The notes under the pieces are model-generated. The model saw only the letters and a program-made list of their open reading frames with translations. It had not been told where the DNA came from and did no database searches. The position numbers and the translations under genes were made by a program. Shown here piece by piece: positions 32,472 to 42,204 of a stretch of DNA of 64,000 nt. Every line of letters starts with the position of its first letter. Position 1 is the stretch's first letter. Location: positions 1-64,000 of the forward strand of contig JAISBY010000006.1 in NCBI GenBank assembly GCA_031265955.1, read 5' to 3'. Source of the stretch: Mycoplasmataceae bacterium. Its GTDB lineage: Bacteria; Bacillota_I; Bacilli_A; Mycoplasmatales; Mycoplasmoidaceae.

Positions 32472-32969
32472 ATGAGAAAATTAGAAAGATTTGGTTGAAC
32501 ACTAGGTGCAAGTTTGTTACTAATCGGGGGGGGCGTTACCACTAGTTTAGCAACTACTTCATGTTCCGATACATTAGGTTTGAAATTCGATTTAACTGCA
32601 TCAAAATTACCACTGGCCGTTGTCGCAGATAATATCGATCTGTATTTGCTTCAAGGAACCGTTAGTGGGTTGAAAGATAATTGATCTTGTATTTTATGTA
32701 CTACAACCGATGGCAAAACACCAACTCCGTCTGATAATCCAACAAATGTATGAGAACCAACAGAATCTTACGAAGATCTTACTAAAGGTCTTATGTTCAC
32801 ATACACTATGAATACAGGCGTTGGTTTTATGGGAGCAGAAGACACTGAAGTTGGCGGTAAAATAACGATGAAAGATGTGTATGCAGCTAAAGTTGCTACA
32901 GATGGTAGTCATTCAAAATGATACAAATTATCATTTACATTGCAAGTTTATGAATTTTCAACGCTTTAA
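32472..32969 (+). CDS. Phase-variable lipoprotein, unknown
   Basis: 165 residues. Signal peptide LGASLLLIGGGVTTSLATTSC with the lipobox cysteine at residue 31. A G8 run encodes the three glycines and is in frame now. The mature part is Thr/Asp-rich, beta-like and has four TGA-coded Trp. TATAAT at 32436-32441 lies 30 bases upstream. Probably a switchable surface antigen, first of a run of three lipoprotein genes. Confidence 0.85.
32526..32533 (+). repeat. G8 homopolymer in a signal-peptide coding region
   Basis: Read ATC GGG GGG GGC GTT. One-base slippage would shift the frame before the lipobox. Mirrors the C8 tract in the leftward lipoprotein at 6776. Confidence 0.92.
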
Positions 32970-33055
32970 TTTAAACTTTATAGTAAATGGTTTTACTTTG
33001 TAATTTCTTTTATTAATTATCAAATTGATAATAACTTTGTTATTATTATGTTTAT

Positions 33056-33748
33056 ATGAAATTACGTTATTTATGCCCGTTGTGTTCTTTACCAGTTGTA
33101 GCAGTTACAACCATTCCTTTCGTTTCTAGTTGTAGTTCATTTTCAAGTAAGTTGTATTCGTGTGCTAGTGGTCAAACATTCAATAGTCAAAGATCTACTA
33201 ATGATTTTGATAAATATATTTCTGACAAAGGCAAACCGTTAAATTATTCTGCTGGTAGTAGCACCGATACAAAAATGTGCAGCAAAATTGCTTCATTATT
33301 AAAACCTAGTGACATGATTTTTTTAATGGCTTATGATGTTTCTAATATGTTTAATGATGATGATGAAAACATTGCGGCGAACTTATCTAATGTTGTACTT
33401 TATGTAGACAAACAAAAAGATAATACTTTTAATATTGCTGAATATTGAACAGATAAGAGTTATGAAGTTCCTGACAGTACAGCAAATGGTGCGAATGCTG
33501 TTGCTCATTGTATTAATGATACTCGTATTGCGGTTACATCAGTTTCAGTAAATACGCAAAAATTAGTATGAGAAATTGTTTTTTCACCTGTGATGGATAA
33601 TGCCAAATTAAGTATTGACAGGTTCTCCTTTGATGGTGAGCATTCAAGCAGTACAATGGGTGAACAACTGAATTTTACTTTTACATTAGGTTCATATGCA
33701 GCAGAAAAATTATTTCCTGGTTGAGAAATGCCTATTGTTATTTCTTAA
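33056..33748 (+). CDS. Lipoprotein, unknown
   Basis: 230 residues, signal peptide ending IPFVSSC. The mature part carries several cysteines and long Ser/Asp/Asn stretches without recognisable family. Two TATAAT-poor, AT-rich stretches precede it and there is no Shine-Dalgarno. Seven bases separate it from the SGNH-like gene, so the two are likely cotranscribed. Confidence 0.8.
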
Positions 33749-33755
33749 GTAAAAT

Positions 33756-35288
33756 ATGAGCGCAAAAATTAAAAATAAGATATTTTTGTCATCCTTCAGT
33801 GTTGCTGCAATAACAACCTCTTCAGTCACTACTTCTTGTGTATATCCTGGTAAATTTCAAACAATTGATATAACAGATAGTAATATTTTTTTTAGCAAAA
33901 ATAACTGATTATTAACGAAGAATACAAATGGTCATAATGTAATGACTACTTATCCTGGTGGTGCTTACATTAAAGTTGCATTTTACGGAAATACAATTGG
34001 TATTGATACTTATTGTGCTTCCTCGTTCCCAAAAAGAATAACTTTAAGCTGTTATATTGACGGAAGTACTAAACCCATCGTTAAATCACTCTCTGATGCT
34101 TTAGGAAATATTTTAATTTTTGCCGATAATTTAAAAGAACGAACGGATAATTTACCTCATACTGCTAAAATTTGTATACAAGTAATCAAAGATGAAAATA
34201 CTAGTCAAAACAGATTCTCTTGACCTGATCAAATAATTATTCAAAACATATTAATAGAAAAGGATAAAACTCTAGTAGACCCTAAAACTGTCATTGATCC
34301 GACTAATCCTAATTTAAAATTTGAACATACACATAATGTTTTAGTTTATGGCGATGATTATATTGCTGTTGAAAATGTTGGTTCTGATTTTGAAAGTAAT
34401 GCAAGACTATGAGAACAATACGACTACGAATATTCATTGGTTGGTTGAACCGGATCATATGTCACTAAACAAAACGGTAATATTTATGCACCTCAATTTT
34501 ATGATTCAAGCGAGCCATTAAGTACAAAAACTTTGTGGAATCAATTTAATGAGAGCAGCTCAAGATTAGGTAGTGATAATAAATTTTTACAAAAACCAGA
34601 TTTAATAATTTTAAATATTGGTGCTAACGACGCTCTAAATGGTACGAATGAAGAAGATATTAAAAATGTCTTATCAGAGTGAGCTACATACATTATGGAA
34701 ACAATGTATGCTGGAGATAGTCAACCACCGAAAATTTTAATTGAAATGCCGTATTTATTTGATTCTTCTAATTATGAAAGTTATCGTACAAGTTATAAAG
34801 AAATGTATCGTACTTTGTATGAAGAAAAGGGATGGGCAAAGACTAATTTATTTTTATTGGATTTGAGTAATGCTGCTAATCTTGTTATCTACTATCAATC
34901 GTCTGATAAAATTCATCCCAACATTTGAGGATATGATAGTTTGGTGAAAGGTATGGAAATTGCAATGGTTCCAACTAACCCTAAAAATGTAGCATTTACT
35001 TCTGATAGTAGTTCAATTACAGTTAATTGATCAAATCAAATGTCTTGATATGATATTGAATCAGTTATTACAAGTTATGAAATGGAATATAAACTTCATA
35101 TTGACGATAACTGAAATAATCCAATAGAAAAAATTCCATATAGTCCTATAGAACAACCAACTTACACTTTTTCTTCGCTTGCATCAGGCAATTACGATAT
35201 AAGAATAAGAGCAATTAACGAATTACCAATTAATCAACCAATTTATTCTGAATATAGCGTGGTTGAAAACATTGAGGTACCAGCTTAA
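33756..35288 (+). CDS. SGNH-hydrolase-like lipoprotein with FN3 domain, nucleophile replaced
   Basis: 510 residues, lipobox VTTSC. Residues 35-180 look like the jelly-roll of CE2-type esterases. Residues 195-395 are SGNH: block III GAND (289-292) and block V DKIHP (Asp384, His387) are intact, but block I, normally GDS, is VYGDDY, so Asp201 takes the place of the nucleophilic Ser. Residues 415-510 form a fibronectin type III domain (VPTNPKNVAFTSDSSSITVNWS). It is either a non-catalytic glycan-binding protein or uses altered chemistry. Eight or more TGA-coded Trp. Confidence 0.8.
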
Positions 35289-35291
35289 ATT

Positions 35292-36512
35292 ATGAATAGT
35301 TTATTTAACGGTTTAGGTTATGGCAATTACGCATTGTTTGCAATATTTGCCTTTATCATCGTATTTGCTTCATATTTAATTTCCCATATCGTTGATGCAA
35401 CTGAAAAAAGAACTAAATTTTCTGGAGTGTTAATTGCTGGTACTGTTGTCGCCTTTGTTTCGTCAATGCCAGAATTTACAAGTTCATTAGTAGGCATCTT
35501 CACTACTAATAATCCTGCGGTAGCTTCTGGTAATTTATTAGGCGGTAATTTATTTAGAACGGCAATGTTAGGTTTAACTTTAATTTTTTACATCATGGCT
35601 ATTAGTCGTGCCAAAACAACGATTGTTCAAGTTAGCTTAACTGTATCTCAAATAGTTATTTTTGCGATTTATTTCTTAGTTATGTGATTAGTTCGTAATC
35701 AATTTACTGAAAACATTATGACCATAATATTTTCATGCATTTCAGGTGGAGTCTTATTGGTTTATATTTTTAATTTATTTATCATGATTAAAAAAGGCAA
35801 AAAGGATGAAGAAATAGTGGAAGCAGAATTTGCTAATGATAAGCCTAAACAAAAAGGAATTCAAATTTATTTCAGAAAATATTTCGCCAAAATTAAATTG
35901 TGAAAAATGGGGTTAATCTTCGTTATTGCGGCTTTAGTAATCGTGCTTACATCAATGTGTATTGCTATTTCTACCAATTGAATTTTAGCGTATTCATGAG
36001 GTTGGGATGCCGATAGTCCTAAAACTGGATTTGGCTATTCATTACTATTAGGAATTGTGACCTCTATTCCTGAACTTATTACTGTAATTACACTATTAAA
36101 ACTTCAAAATGTTAATGCGGCAATTGGCGACATTCTTGGCAGCAATATGTTCTCTTGTTTAATATTGTCTATCGTGGATTTAGTTTATTGACATGGTAAT
36201 GACACCTTATTTGGCAAAGGAAGCCAAGAAGCGTTGATAATTTCTTTTTGATGTTTTGTGTCAATGGTTTTTGTTGGCGGGGTGTTATTAATTAATTATT
36301 TGTTTAGAAATAGCAAACACGGAAGGCTTTACTATTCATTGAGTGGAATTATGTTAGGATTAATCTTCTTGACTTATGTAGCTTATTTAATTTTATCAGC
36401 ACTAGGTATTTATATGTTTAAACCAATCAACCCTGATCCTGGTCCTACCTTAAATACATCAATCAATGATTTATACAATACTTTTGATATTTTGAAAATT
36501 CGTTTGCAATAA
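35292..36512 (+). CDS. Calcium/cation antiporter (CaCA family)
   Basis: 406 residues, about eleven helices in two halves. Alpha-repeat motifs are SSMPEFTSSLVGIF with GNLLGGNLFRTAM and TSIPELITVITLL with GDILGSNMFSCLI, each carrying the Glu and Asn ion ligands of Na+/Ca2+ exchangers (YrbG type). A charged loop near residues 170-205 joins the halves. Three bases after the SGNH-like stop, so part of that operon. Exchanged ions uncertain. Confidence 0.9.
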
Positions 36513-36727
36513 AACTCAATTATCTTCTAACAATAGGAGATTGGTAGGTAATACAAGTCACATTATTAATTAGGGCGATAGTAATATCGTTATAATTTAT
36601 CGCTATGTGAGAGATTCCTACACTAGTAGTTACGTTACCGATTCTAATAGTGATATTGGCAACATTTACTTTAAATTGTTTTTTTAGAATCAGAGTTAAA
36701 CTTTGACTCTCGAATTCCAAAATTAAA
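36513..36727. other. Spacer without a convincing gene
   Basis: 215 bases between the antiporter and the poly-G membrane-protein gene. TATAAT at about 36592 points rightward and would give a 130-base leader. A leftward 66-codon frame with a TTG start lies here but has no supporting signal. Confidence 0.4.
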
Positions 36728-37426
36728 ATGGCATTAAAGATTTTATTATTAATTTGAACAACTCTCTTAATTAGTTGCGAAGTTATTAAAATTATTTATT
36801 CTCAAGTTTATGATTTTCATCGGTTAGGTGCAATTCCATTAGAATTTTGTTCAGGTTTCTGATTGTTTTTTATTATTTTATGCATCTATGTATATATTTT
36901 TAACAATAATAAAAACTATCAGCAATTGGTAACACATGTCGCATTAGTGTTATTCATTGTTTTATTACTTGGTGTAATTTGTATTCCTCATTTGATTTAT
37001 GGTGATTGAACTTGATCGTTATATTATCAATTTAAGAATGGTGTTCCTGAAGGTTATCCCATTCCTAGTACATGGTTCTGAATATTTTATGCATGTCATA
37101 GCGTTATTTTTCACTTGGTTAATTTATTGATCGTTGGCTTGATTGTTATCAACAATCGAGCCATTATTAAATGAAAAACTTTATATTTCGGCATCATATA
37201 TTTTGCATTGTGAGATTTAATGGTTTGCGTTATGTCATTTACACTCCAATTCAATTACATGAATTTCAACATGCCATTCTTTTTACCACAAGTAATTTGA
37301 AACCAATGATATTGTGGTGTGATTATGTATTTTATTTGATTGGGGGGGGGTTCATGTGTCTTGTCGTTCGGAACGTTGATTAGCAATCGTTTAATTAATA
37401 AAAAGATTCATCTGATGAGTAAATAA
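36728..37426 (+). CDS. Multipass membrane protein with in-frame poly-G tract
   Basis: 232 residues and about seven hydrophobic helices, with conserved-looking aromatic and acidic residues (GDWTWSLYYQF, WDLMVCVMSF, WNQWYCG). Architecture recalls YwaF/TMEM164-like integral membrane proteins, but the match is weak. At residue 206 a G9 run encodes three glycines inside the last helix; present length keeps the frame, loss or gain would cut off the last 25 residues. Eight or more TGA-coded Trp. Function unknown. Confidence 0.75.
37342..37350 (+). repeat. G9 tract inside a membrane-protein gene
   Basis: Read TTG GGG GGG GGT TCA near the 3' end of the gene. Slippage would alter only the C-terminal helix, a subtler switch than the signal-peptide tracts. 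Confidence 0.92.
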
Positions 37427-37477
37427 TATTTTCTTGTTAAAATCTACTTTCTTTAATTATTAAATCTATTTTGTCAT

Positions 37478-37483
37478 TATAAT
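37478..37483 (+). promoter_or_regulatory. -10 box of the four-tRNA cluster
   Basis: TATAAT 13 bases before tRNA-Tyr. No clear -35 box is visible. Confidence 0.6.
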
Positions 37484-37495
37484 TACTACCACTTT

Positions 37496-37580
37496 GGACG
37501 GGTAGCGAAGAGGCCAAACGCAGCTGACTGTAAATCAGCCACCTCCGGTTTCAGTGGTTCGAATCCACTCCCGTCCACCA
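37496..37580 (+). tRNA. tRNA-Tyr(GTA)
   Basis: 85 bases, GGACGGG/CCCGTCC acceptor stem, long variable arm, encoded CCA. Anticodon loop CTGTAAA gives GUA. First of four tRNAs in a row. Confidence 0.97.
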
Positions 37581-37585
37581 GTGAT

Positions 37586-37660
37586 TGGATAGTAGCCAAG
37601 CGGTAAGGCACCAGATTTTGATTCTGGTATGCGATGGTTCGAATCCACCCTATCCAGCCA
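37586..37660 (+). tRNA. tRNA-Gln(TTG)
   Basis: 75 bases, TGGATAG/CTATCCA acceptor stem, encoded CCA. Anticodon stem CCAGA/TCTGG with loop TTTTGAT gives UUG. Confidence 0.96.
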
Positions 37661-37663
37661 TAC

Positions 37664-37738
37664 GTCCCACTAGCTCAGTGGTAGAGCATTTCACTTTTAA
37701 TGAAGGGGTCCGGAGTTCGAGTCTCCGGTGGGGCACCA
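37664..37738 (+). tRNA. tRNA-Lys(TTT)
   Basis: 75 bases, GTCCCAC/GTGGGGC acceptor stem, D arm GCTC...GAGC, encoded CCA. Anticodon loop CTTTTAA gives UUU. Confidence 0.96.
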
Positions 37739-37739
37739 G

Positions 37740-37825
37740 GCTGAAGTGGCGGAACGGTAGACGCACAGGACTTAAAATCCTGTGATGGAAACATCGTGAG
37801 GGTTCAAGTCCCTCTTTCAGCACCA
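37740..37825 (+). tRNA. tRNA-Leu(TAA)
   Basis: 86 bases with long variable arm, GCTGAAG/TTTCAGC acceptor stem (one G-U), encoded CCA. Anticodon loop CTTAAAA gives UAA. Confidence 0.96.
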
Positions 37826-37827
37826 GA

Positions 37828-37860
37828 AAACTTAGGTAAGCAATATACCTAAGTTTTTTA
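37828..37860 (+). terminator. Terminator of the four-tRNA cluster
   Basis: AAACTTAGGTA pairs with TACCTAAGTTT around a seven-base loop, followed by a T run, three bases after tRNA-Leu. Confidence 0.88.
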
Positions 37861-37977
37861 TATAATTCTCTTATGCAATTAAATAGGGGGGGGGATTAGG
37901 TGTTACAGTACTACTAGTACTGATTTAATCCTTTCTCTAAAAACCAGACTTTTACATTTGTAGAAGTCTGGTTTTTT
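37861..37977 (+). promoter_or_regulatory. Promoter, G9 leader tract and terminator-like hairpin
   Basis: TATAAT at 37861-37866 is followed by a leader holding G9 (37886-37894) and a strong hairpin, AAACCAGACTT (37941-37951) with AAGTCTGGTTT (37964-37974), then six T. The surface protein starts at 38012 behind AAGGGG. As no gene ends between promoter and hairpin, this is an attenuator candidate. Confidence 0.65.
37886..37894 (+). repeat. G9 tract in an untranslated leader
   Basis: Nine G about 20 bases after the -10 box and 46 bases before the terminator-like hairpin. It cannot shift a reading frame here, so any effect would be on transcription or RNA folding. Confidence 0.92.
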
Positions 37978-38011
37978 GCTATTTACATTATCACAATAAG
38001 GGGTTATATCA

Positions 38012-38665
38012 ATGGATAACAATAAAAAATTTAAAATACTATTAGGTACTTTGGTTCCTATTTCTTCTCTAGCGTTTGCCGGAGCTGGTATAGGAATCGG
38101 GTATGTTTTATTCAATAAAAGCAATAAAGGCGGTGGAGACGAATATTTTGAATATGGCAATAATTTAATTGCAGAGTTTAAAGGAAATGTAGAAAAAAAC
38201 GATTATTATAACGATGAACTAGTAAATGATTGTGCATGGTTCTCTCATATTATTATTTACGATTTTCACAATGAAATTATCCCGGCAAGCAGCTTACAAT
38301 TTACTTTAAACACTAGTGAATTTGATATATCAGAATTTAATAAACATCCAAGCCAAACACTTCCTGTTACAATAGATGCCACTTACAAATATGACTTTGT
38401 TAATCAAAAATCGTTATTTTACGAAGACAATAATTTAGGAGGTGTATATTTTCTGGGGTTAAATAAAATGTTTCTACAGAGCCATTGTCAAGAAAACGAT
38501 TCAAAATTGTTTGGTATGTTTTCTTTAACAAACCAGATGTACGTTGTTGATGTAAATATTTCATACTTGGGTGAAGATAATTATTTTCATTTGCCATTCT
38601 CTAATCCTTGGTTTGAAGATAAAGCCATTAATTACGATAATGCTAATAAGCCTTCTTCTAGCTAA
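38012..38665 (+). CDS. Membrane-anchored surface protein behind an attenuator
   Basis: 217 residues. A basic N-terminus (MDNNKKFK), one membrane helix ending GYVLFN, then a Gly-rich hinge (NKGGGDEYFEYG) and a beta-rich domain of about 160 residues with aromatic clusters. No lipobox. No TGA codon. No family recognised; layout matches other anchored surface proteins here (1801, 50268). Confidence 0.8.
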   Translation: MDNNKKFKILLGTLVPISSLAFAGAGIGIGYVLFNKSNKGGGDEYFEYGNNLIAEFKGNVEKNDYYNDELVNDCAWFSHIIIYDFHNEIIPASSLQFTLNTSEFDISEFNKHPSQTLPVTIDATYKYDFVNQKSLFYEDNNLGGVYFLGLNKMFLQSHCQENDSKLFGMFSLTNQMYVVDVNISYLGEDNYFHLPFSNPWFEDKAINYDNANKPSSS

Positions 38666-38696
38666 AGTCGAATAATAGTTAATTAGTTTTATATAA

Positions 38697-39593
38697 ATGT
38701 TTTTTAGTTTAAAGGCAAAACCATTAAACAAAATATGTGAATTTATTTTATGTTGCATCGTAGTAATTTTTTTGACAGAGTTATTGCACAGTGGTTTGTA
38801 TATTGCGGCATACCATATTAATTATTGACAGGTTAAACAATTACATTGACCACAATTTGTTATTTGAGTTTTTTTAGATCTAAAAATGCCAAACATTAAT
38901 GGTTTCTTACCATTTTATCAATCAGCTTTTCTTACTTGATTAATTTTCCCAATATTGTTATGAGTAATTTATGGAAGAAAGATATTTTATCTTTGGTTGA
39001 CTCTAGTGTTAATTGTTTATCCTTTCGTCTTTTTAATGTATTTATGCTTTCCTACCGTTGATTATTTAACTAATCCTAATTGGGATGGTGACCCATCCAA
39101 TAATTTTGGCATGAATGATTTATTATGTTTCCCATCGTTTCATTGCATTTGTTCCTTTTTAACACCGATTGCTGCAATTTATGGCTACACTAAATTAAAT
39201 GGCAATCAGCAAGTCAGTTTTAAAAGGCGAATGGTACAAGGATACTATTTAGGTATTACGGGAATTTTTAGCATTCTCATTTATTTTTCTACTTTATTTT
39301 TAAAACAACATTATATTTTTGATGGTATATTTTCTTTGATAATTATTGTAATTGCTTCTTTAACGGTTTATGGAGTATGCAAATATCGTAATTCCTATAA
39401 TTTAATCACTGATACATTATTTGCCAAATTGTATAGTAAAATACAATTTAATAAGAAACAAAAAACTAAACAAATAGTTGTTTGTGCCGCAAGTTTAATC
39501 TTGTTAGGTTTAGCACTATATTACCTCATTTATATTTGTATTTTCCTATGAACTGATATTTGATATGCTTGATATCATCAATTTCCTTTTTAA
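38697..39593 (+). CDS. PAP2-superfamily-like membrane protein
   Basis: 298 residues, about seven membrane helices. PAP2-type catalytic elements are the FPSFH motif (family PSGH) near residue 145 and FLKQHYIFDGIF (family SRxxxxxHxxxD, His and Asp kept) near residue 205. A phosphatidic acid or other lipid phosphate phosphatase is likely. Several TGA-coded Trp. No Shine-Dalgarno. Converges on msrC with three bases between stops. Confidence 0.75.
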
Positions 39594-39596
39594 AAA

Positions 39597-40082
39597 TTAC
39601 AAACAACCAATAAATTTATTAATTAACGCAGCGATTTTTATAAATGTATTGACTTCTGCCTTTTTAAAGCGATTTAGTTTTGGACTATCAATGTCTAACA
39701 CTCCGAAAATTTTACTATTTTTAAAAAGCGGAATAACTACTTCGGATTGAGAGTTGACATCACAAGCGATGTGACCAGGAAATTTATGAACATTCGGAAC
39801 GATTAAAGGTGTTTTTGTTTTTGCCGCTGTTCCGCAAACACCTTTGCCAATATCAATTCTTGTACATGCTGGTAATCCTTGAAATGGACCAAGAACTAAT
39901 TTATTATTTTTTATTAGATAAAAACCACATCAATTAATGTTGGTAATATATGCATTAATAACCGATGAAACATTAGCCAAGCCAGAAATTAAATCATCCT
40001 CATCATTCAATAGTGATTTAACAGTTTCAAATAGATGGTTTAGATTAATTTTTAAATTTTCATTTTTTCGTATTTTATGCAT
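39597..40082 (-). CDS. msrC: Free methionine-(R)-sulfoxide reductase (GAF-type fRMsr)
   Basis: 161 residues, family length. GAF domain signature LGPFQGLPACTRIDIGKGVC and GTAAKTKTPLIVPNVHKFPG, then HIACDVNSQSEVVIPLFKN and GVLDIDSP. All three cysteines used in the family (ACTRI, GVCGT, IACD) are present. It reduces free Met-R-sulfoxide in the cytoplasm. Start ATG giving MHKIRKNENL is the first reasonable one; one TGA-coded Trp. Confidence 0.95.
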
Positions 40083-40362
40083 AGGTTTCATTAATAAGGT
40101 TGCTTATTTATACGCGTTATAACAGACTAATGTTAAAAAAGTTGTTTTAAAACATTTCGAGGAGTATTTTGAAAACCAAAAACAGAATGTTGCTTTATCA
40201 GTCGTTTCTGTGTGTGAATCTCTGGTGGATAGTCATCTTAGACGAGTAATTTATCTAAGTTTTAATGCAAAGTTTATGTAATCAAAAATTGTATTAACAT
40301 GTGATAGTTTAAAGATTTTAGAATGTATTTTGAATGTTTAGTCGTGCTACAATAATTTTGTC
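40083..40362. other. Spacer with no recognisable gene
   Basis: 280 bases between msrC and the antitoxin. A rightward open frame of about 45 codons ending near 40280 lacks an ATG and resembles nothing known; it may be a decayed gene. TACAAT at 40349-40354 serves the antitoxin. Confidence 0.4.
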
Positions 40363-40509
40363 ATGAAAAAAATTATTTTTGAAAAAATTAATATTGCTAC
40401 AAAGAAAAAAGGAACTGCTGTATATTCCGAAAAGGAATGAAAGGCTATGAAAGATAAATTAGATCACGCTAAAAAATGTAAACAAAGTAATAATTTAATT
40501 TATGTCTAA
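40363..40509 (+). CDS. Small antitoxin-like protein, YefM-type context
   Basis: 48 residues, basic, with KKGTAVYSEKEWKAMKDKLD resembling the end of YefM/Phd antitoxins (VLLSLEDYxxLxET). No DNA-binding N-domain is visible, so it is a short form. TACAAT nine bases upstream makes it leaderless. Its stop overlaps the toxin start in TATGTCTAA, the usual coupling in toxin-antitoxin pairs. One TGA-coded Trp. Confidence 0.5.
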
Positions 40510-40796
40510 TAAGAAACATTATAAAGTTGTCTATACTCAACTTGCAAACTAAGGAAAGAGAATGATTCGTAAAACACGATAAAATTGTATTTGGTAAAAT
40601 TCTAGTATTTGAAGAAATGTTAAAAGATAATGGAAAAATTTCCATAGGCAGACCAGAAATGATAGTTTATAAAGAATATGGCAAATGTATTTCTGTTAGA
40701 TTAGATAAAAAGAACCGATATGTATATGAATTTAAACTGCTGAATGAAAATACTTTTTTGGTTGTCTCATGTAAAGGTCACCACGGCGATCATTAA
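40502..40796 (+). pseudogene. YoeB/Txe-like toxin gene with a frameshift
   Basis: The ATG frame reads MSNKKHYKVVYTQLAN and stops at 40550. In the +1 frame, starting in the overlap near 40545, translation continues for about 83 codons: TKEREWFVKHDKIVFGK..., RPEMIVYKEYG, VRLDKKNRYVYEF, and VVSCKGHH. N-terminal VVYT and the C-terminal R-L-VY...SC-H pattern are those of YoeB ribosome-dependent mRNA interferases. One indel therefore seems to disable the toxin; a sequencing error is an alternative. Confidence 0.65.
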
Positions 40797-40858
40797 ACAG
40801 TTGACTAATTAGAGTTTCGTAAAGATGAGTAAATAATAAAGTAGAATTAATAACCCAT

Positions 40859-40932
40859 GCGGGCATAGTTCAGTGGTAGAACTATAGCCTTCCAAGCTAT
40901 TAATGTCGGTTCGATTCCGATTGCCCGCTCCA
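40859..40932 (+). tRNA. tRNA-Gly(TCC)
   Basis: 74 bases, GCGGGCA/TGCCCGC acceptor stem, D arm GTTC...GAAC, T loop TTCGATTC, encoded CCA. Anticodon loop CTTCCAA gives UCC. Confidence 0.97.
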
Positions 40933-40938
40933 TAAATA

Positions 40939-40969
40939 AAAACTTCGATTGAATGTCGAAGTTTTTAAT
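40939..40969. terminator. Bidirectional terminator between tRNA-Gly and ald
   Basis: AAAACTTCGA and TCGAAGTTTT pair around a short loop with A and T runs on each side, serving both the tRNA (rightward) and ald (leftward). Confidence 0.85.
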
Positions 40970-40986
40970 TTGTGTTAAGTGATTAA

Positions 40987-42144
40987 TTATTTAAGAAGAG
41001 AATCAATAGGAGTGTAAGAAATGTGTAAAGCTTCTGCCACTGGTTTATTCGTTAGTTTACCGTTATAGGTATTAATACCAGAATTTATTACCGGACACTT
41101 AGATGCGCCCTTAATTCCTTTTTGAGCTAGTTCCACTGCAAAGATAGTCGTAGCATTAACTAACGCTACTGTAGCGGTACGGCTAGTAGCACCAGGCATA
41201 TTAGCGACAGCGTAATGGTTTACATTATGAACTTTATAAGTAGGTTTATCATGAGTGGTACTATGAGTAATAGTTTCTACAGAGCCACCTTGGTCAATCG
41301 CAATATCAATGATGATTGAACCAGGTTTCATTTTTTTCACCATTGCGGTAGTAATTACTTTAGGAGCTTTGGCGCCTGGAATTAAAACGGTAGAAACTAA
41401 AGCATCAGCTTGCGCAATTCATTTGTTGATGTTTGCTGGAGTGGAAATGTCAGCGACTAATTTATTTTTAAACACTTTGCTTAAAGTATTTAGTTTGGAA
41501 TCTTGTTTTAATTGTTTAACTCGTTCTGGATTTCTTTCAAGAATTACAACGTTAGCGCCTAAACCCATAGCAGTAGTTGCTGCATTGTATCCAGCGACGC
41601 CACCACCAACGACTAAAATCAAACCCTTTTCAGTACCAGGATTTTTAGGATTATTATCGTCAACACCACCAATTAGTAAACCAATCCCACCATGGTGTGA
41701 TTGCATAAAAGTAGCGGCAATAATTGCAGAACGGCGTCCTGCCACACGAGACATAGGTGCTAATAAAGGTAATGCACCATTTTCTCGCATCGTTTCATAA
41801 GCAACACCAGTAACTTTCTTGTTTAACAATGCTTTTGTTAATGGTAAATTATCAGCAAGGTGTAAATAAGTGAAAAGTAATAATCCTGGTTTAAAGAATT
41901 TATATTCAGAATCTAGTGGTTCTTTTACTTTTACGACCATTTCTTGATTTCAAGCTTCAGCAGCCGTATTAACAATTTTTGCTCCAGCCTTAATGTATTC
42001 TTTATCAGCAAATCCTGAACCTATGCCCGCTCCCTTTTGAACAAAAACTTTACTTCCTGTTTTCGTTAATGATTTAACGGCCTGTGGTGTTAGCCCTACA
42101 CGATTCTCATTATTTTTAATTTCTTTTGGTAACCCAATTTTCAT
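40987..42144 (-). CDS. ald: Alanine dehydrogenase
   Basis: 385 residues. MKIGLPKEIKNNENRVGLTP and VKVKEP at the N-terminus, SRVAGRRSAIIAA, the NAD Rossmann motif LVVGGGVAGYNAATTA and the closing NHYAVANMPGATSRTATVAL are all typical. It interconverts alanine and pyruvate plus ammonia with NAD. Two TGA-coded Trp. Single gene, ended by the bidirectional hairpin. Confidence 0.95.
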
Positions 42145-42204
42145 ATTTAATTTATTTTCTCCATAGTATCTATATGGAATATTGTAGCACTTTATTAATA
42201 AAAT

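Noticed and set aside
36520-36720. Leftward 66-codon frame between the antiporter and the poly-G membrane protein
   Set aside because: TTG start, no Shine-Dalgarno or TATAAT in the right place, no family resemblance.
40083-40362. Possible N-terminal part of the antitoxin or another gene
   Set aside because: The 45-codon frame has no ATG, no Shine-Dalgarno and no recognisable motif; the antitoxin has its own -10 box just before its ATG.
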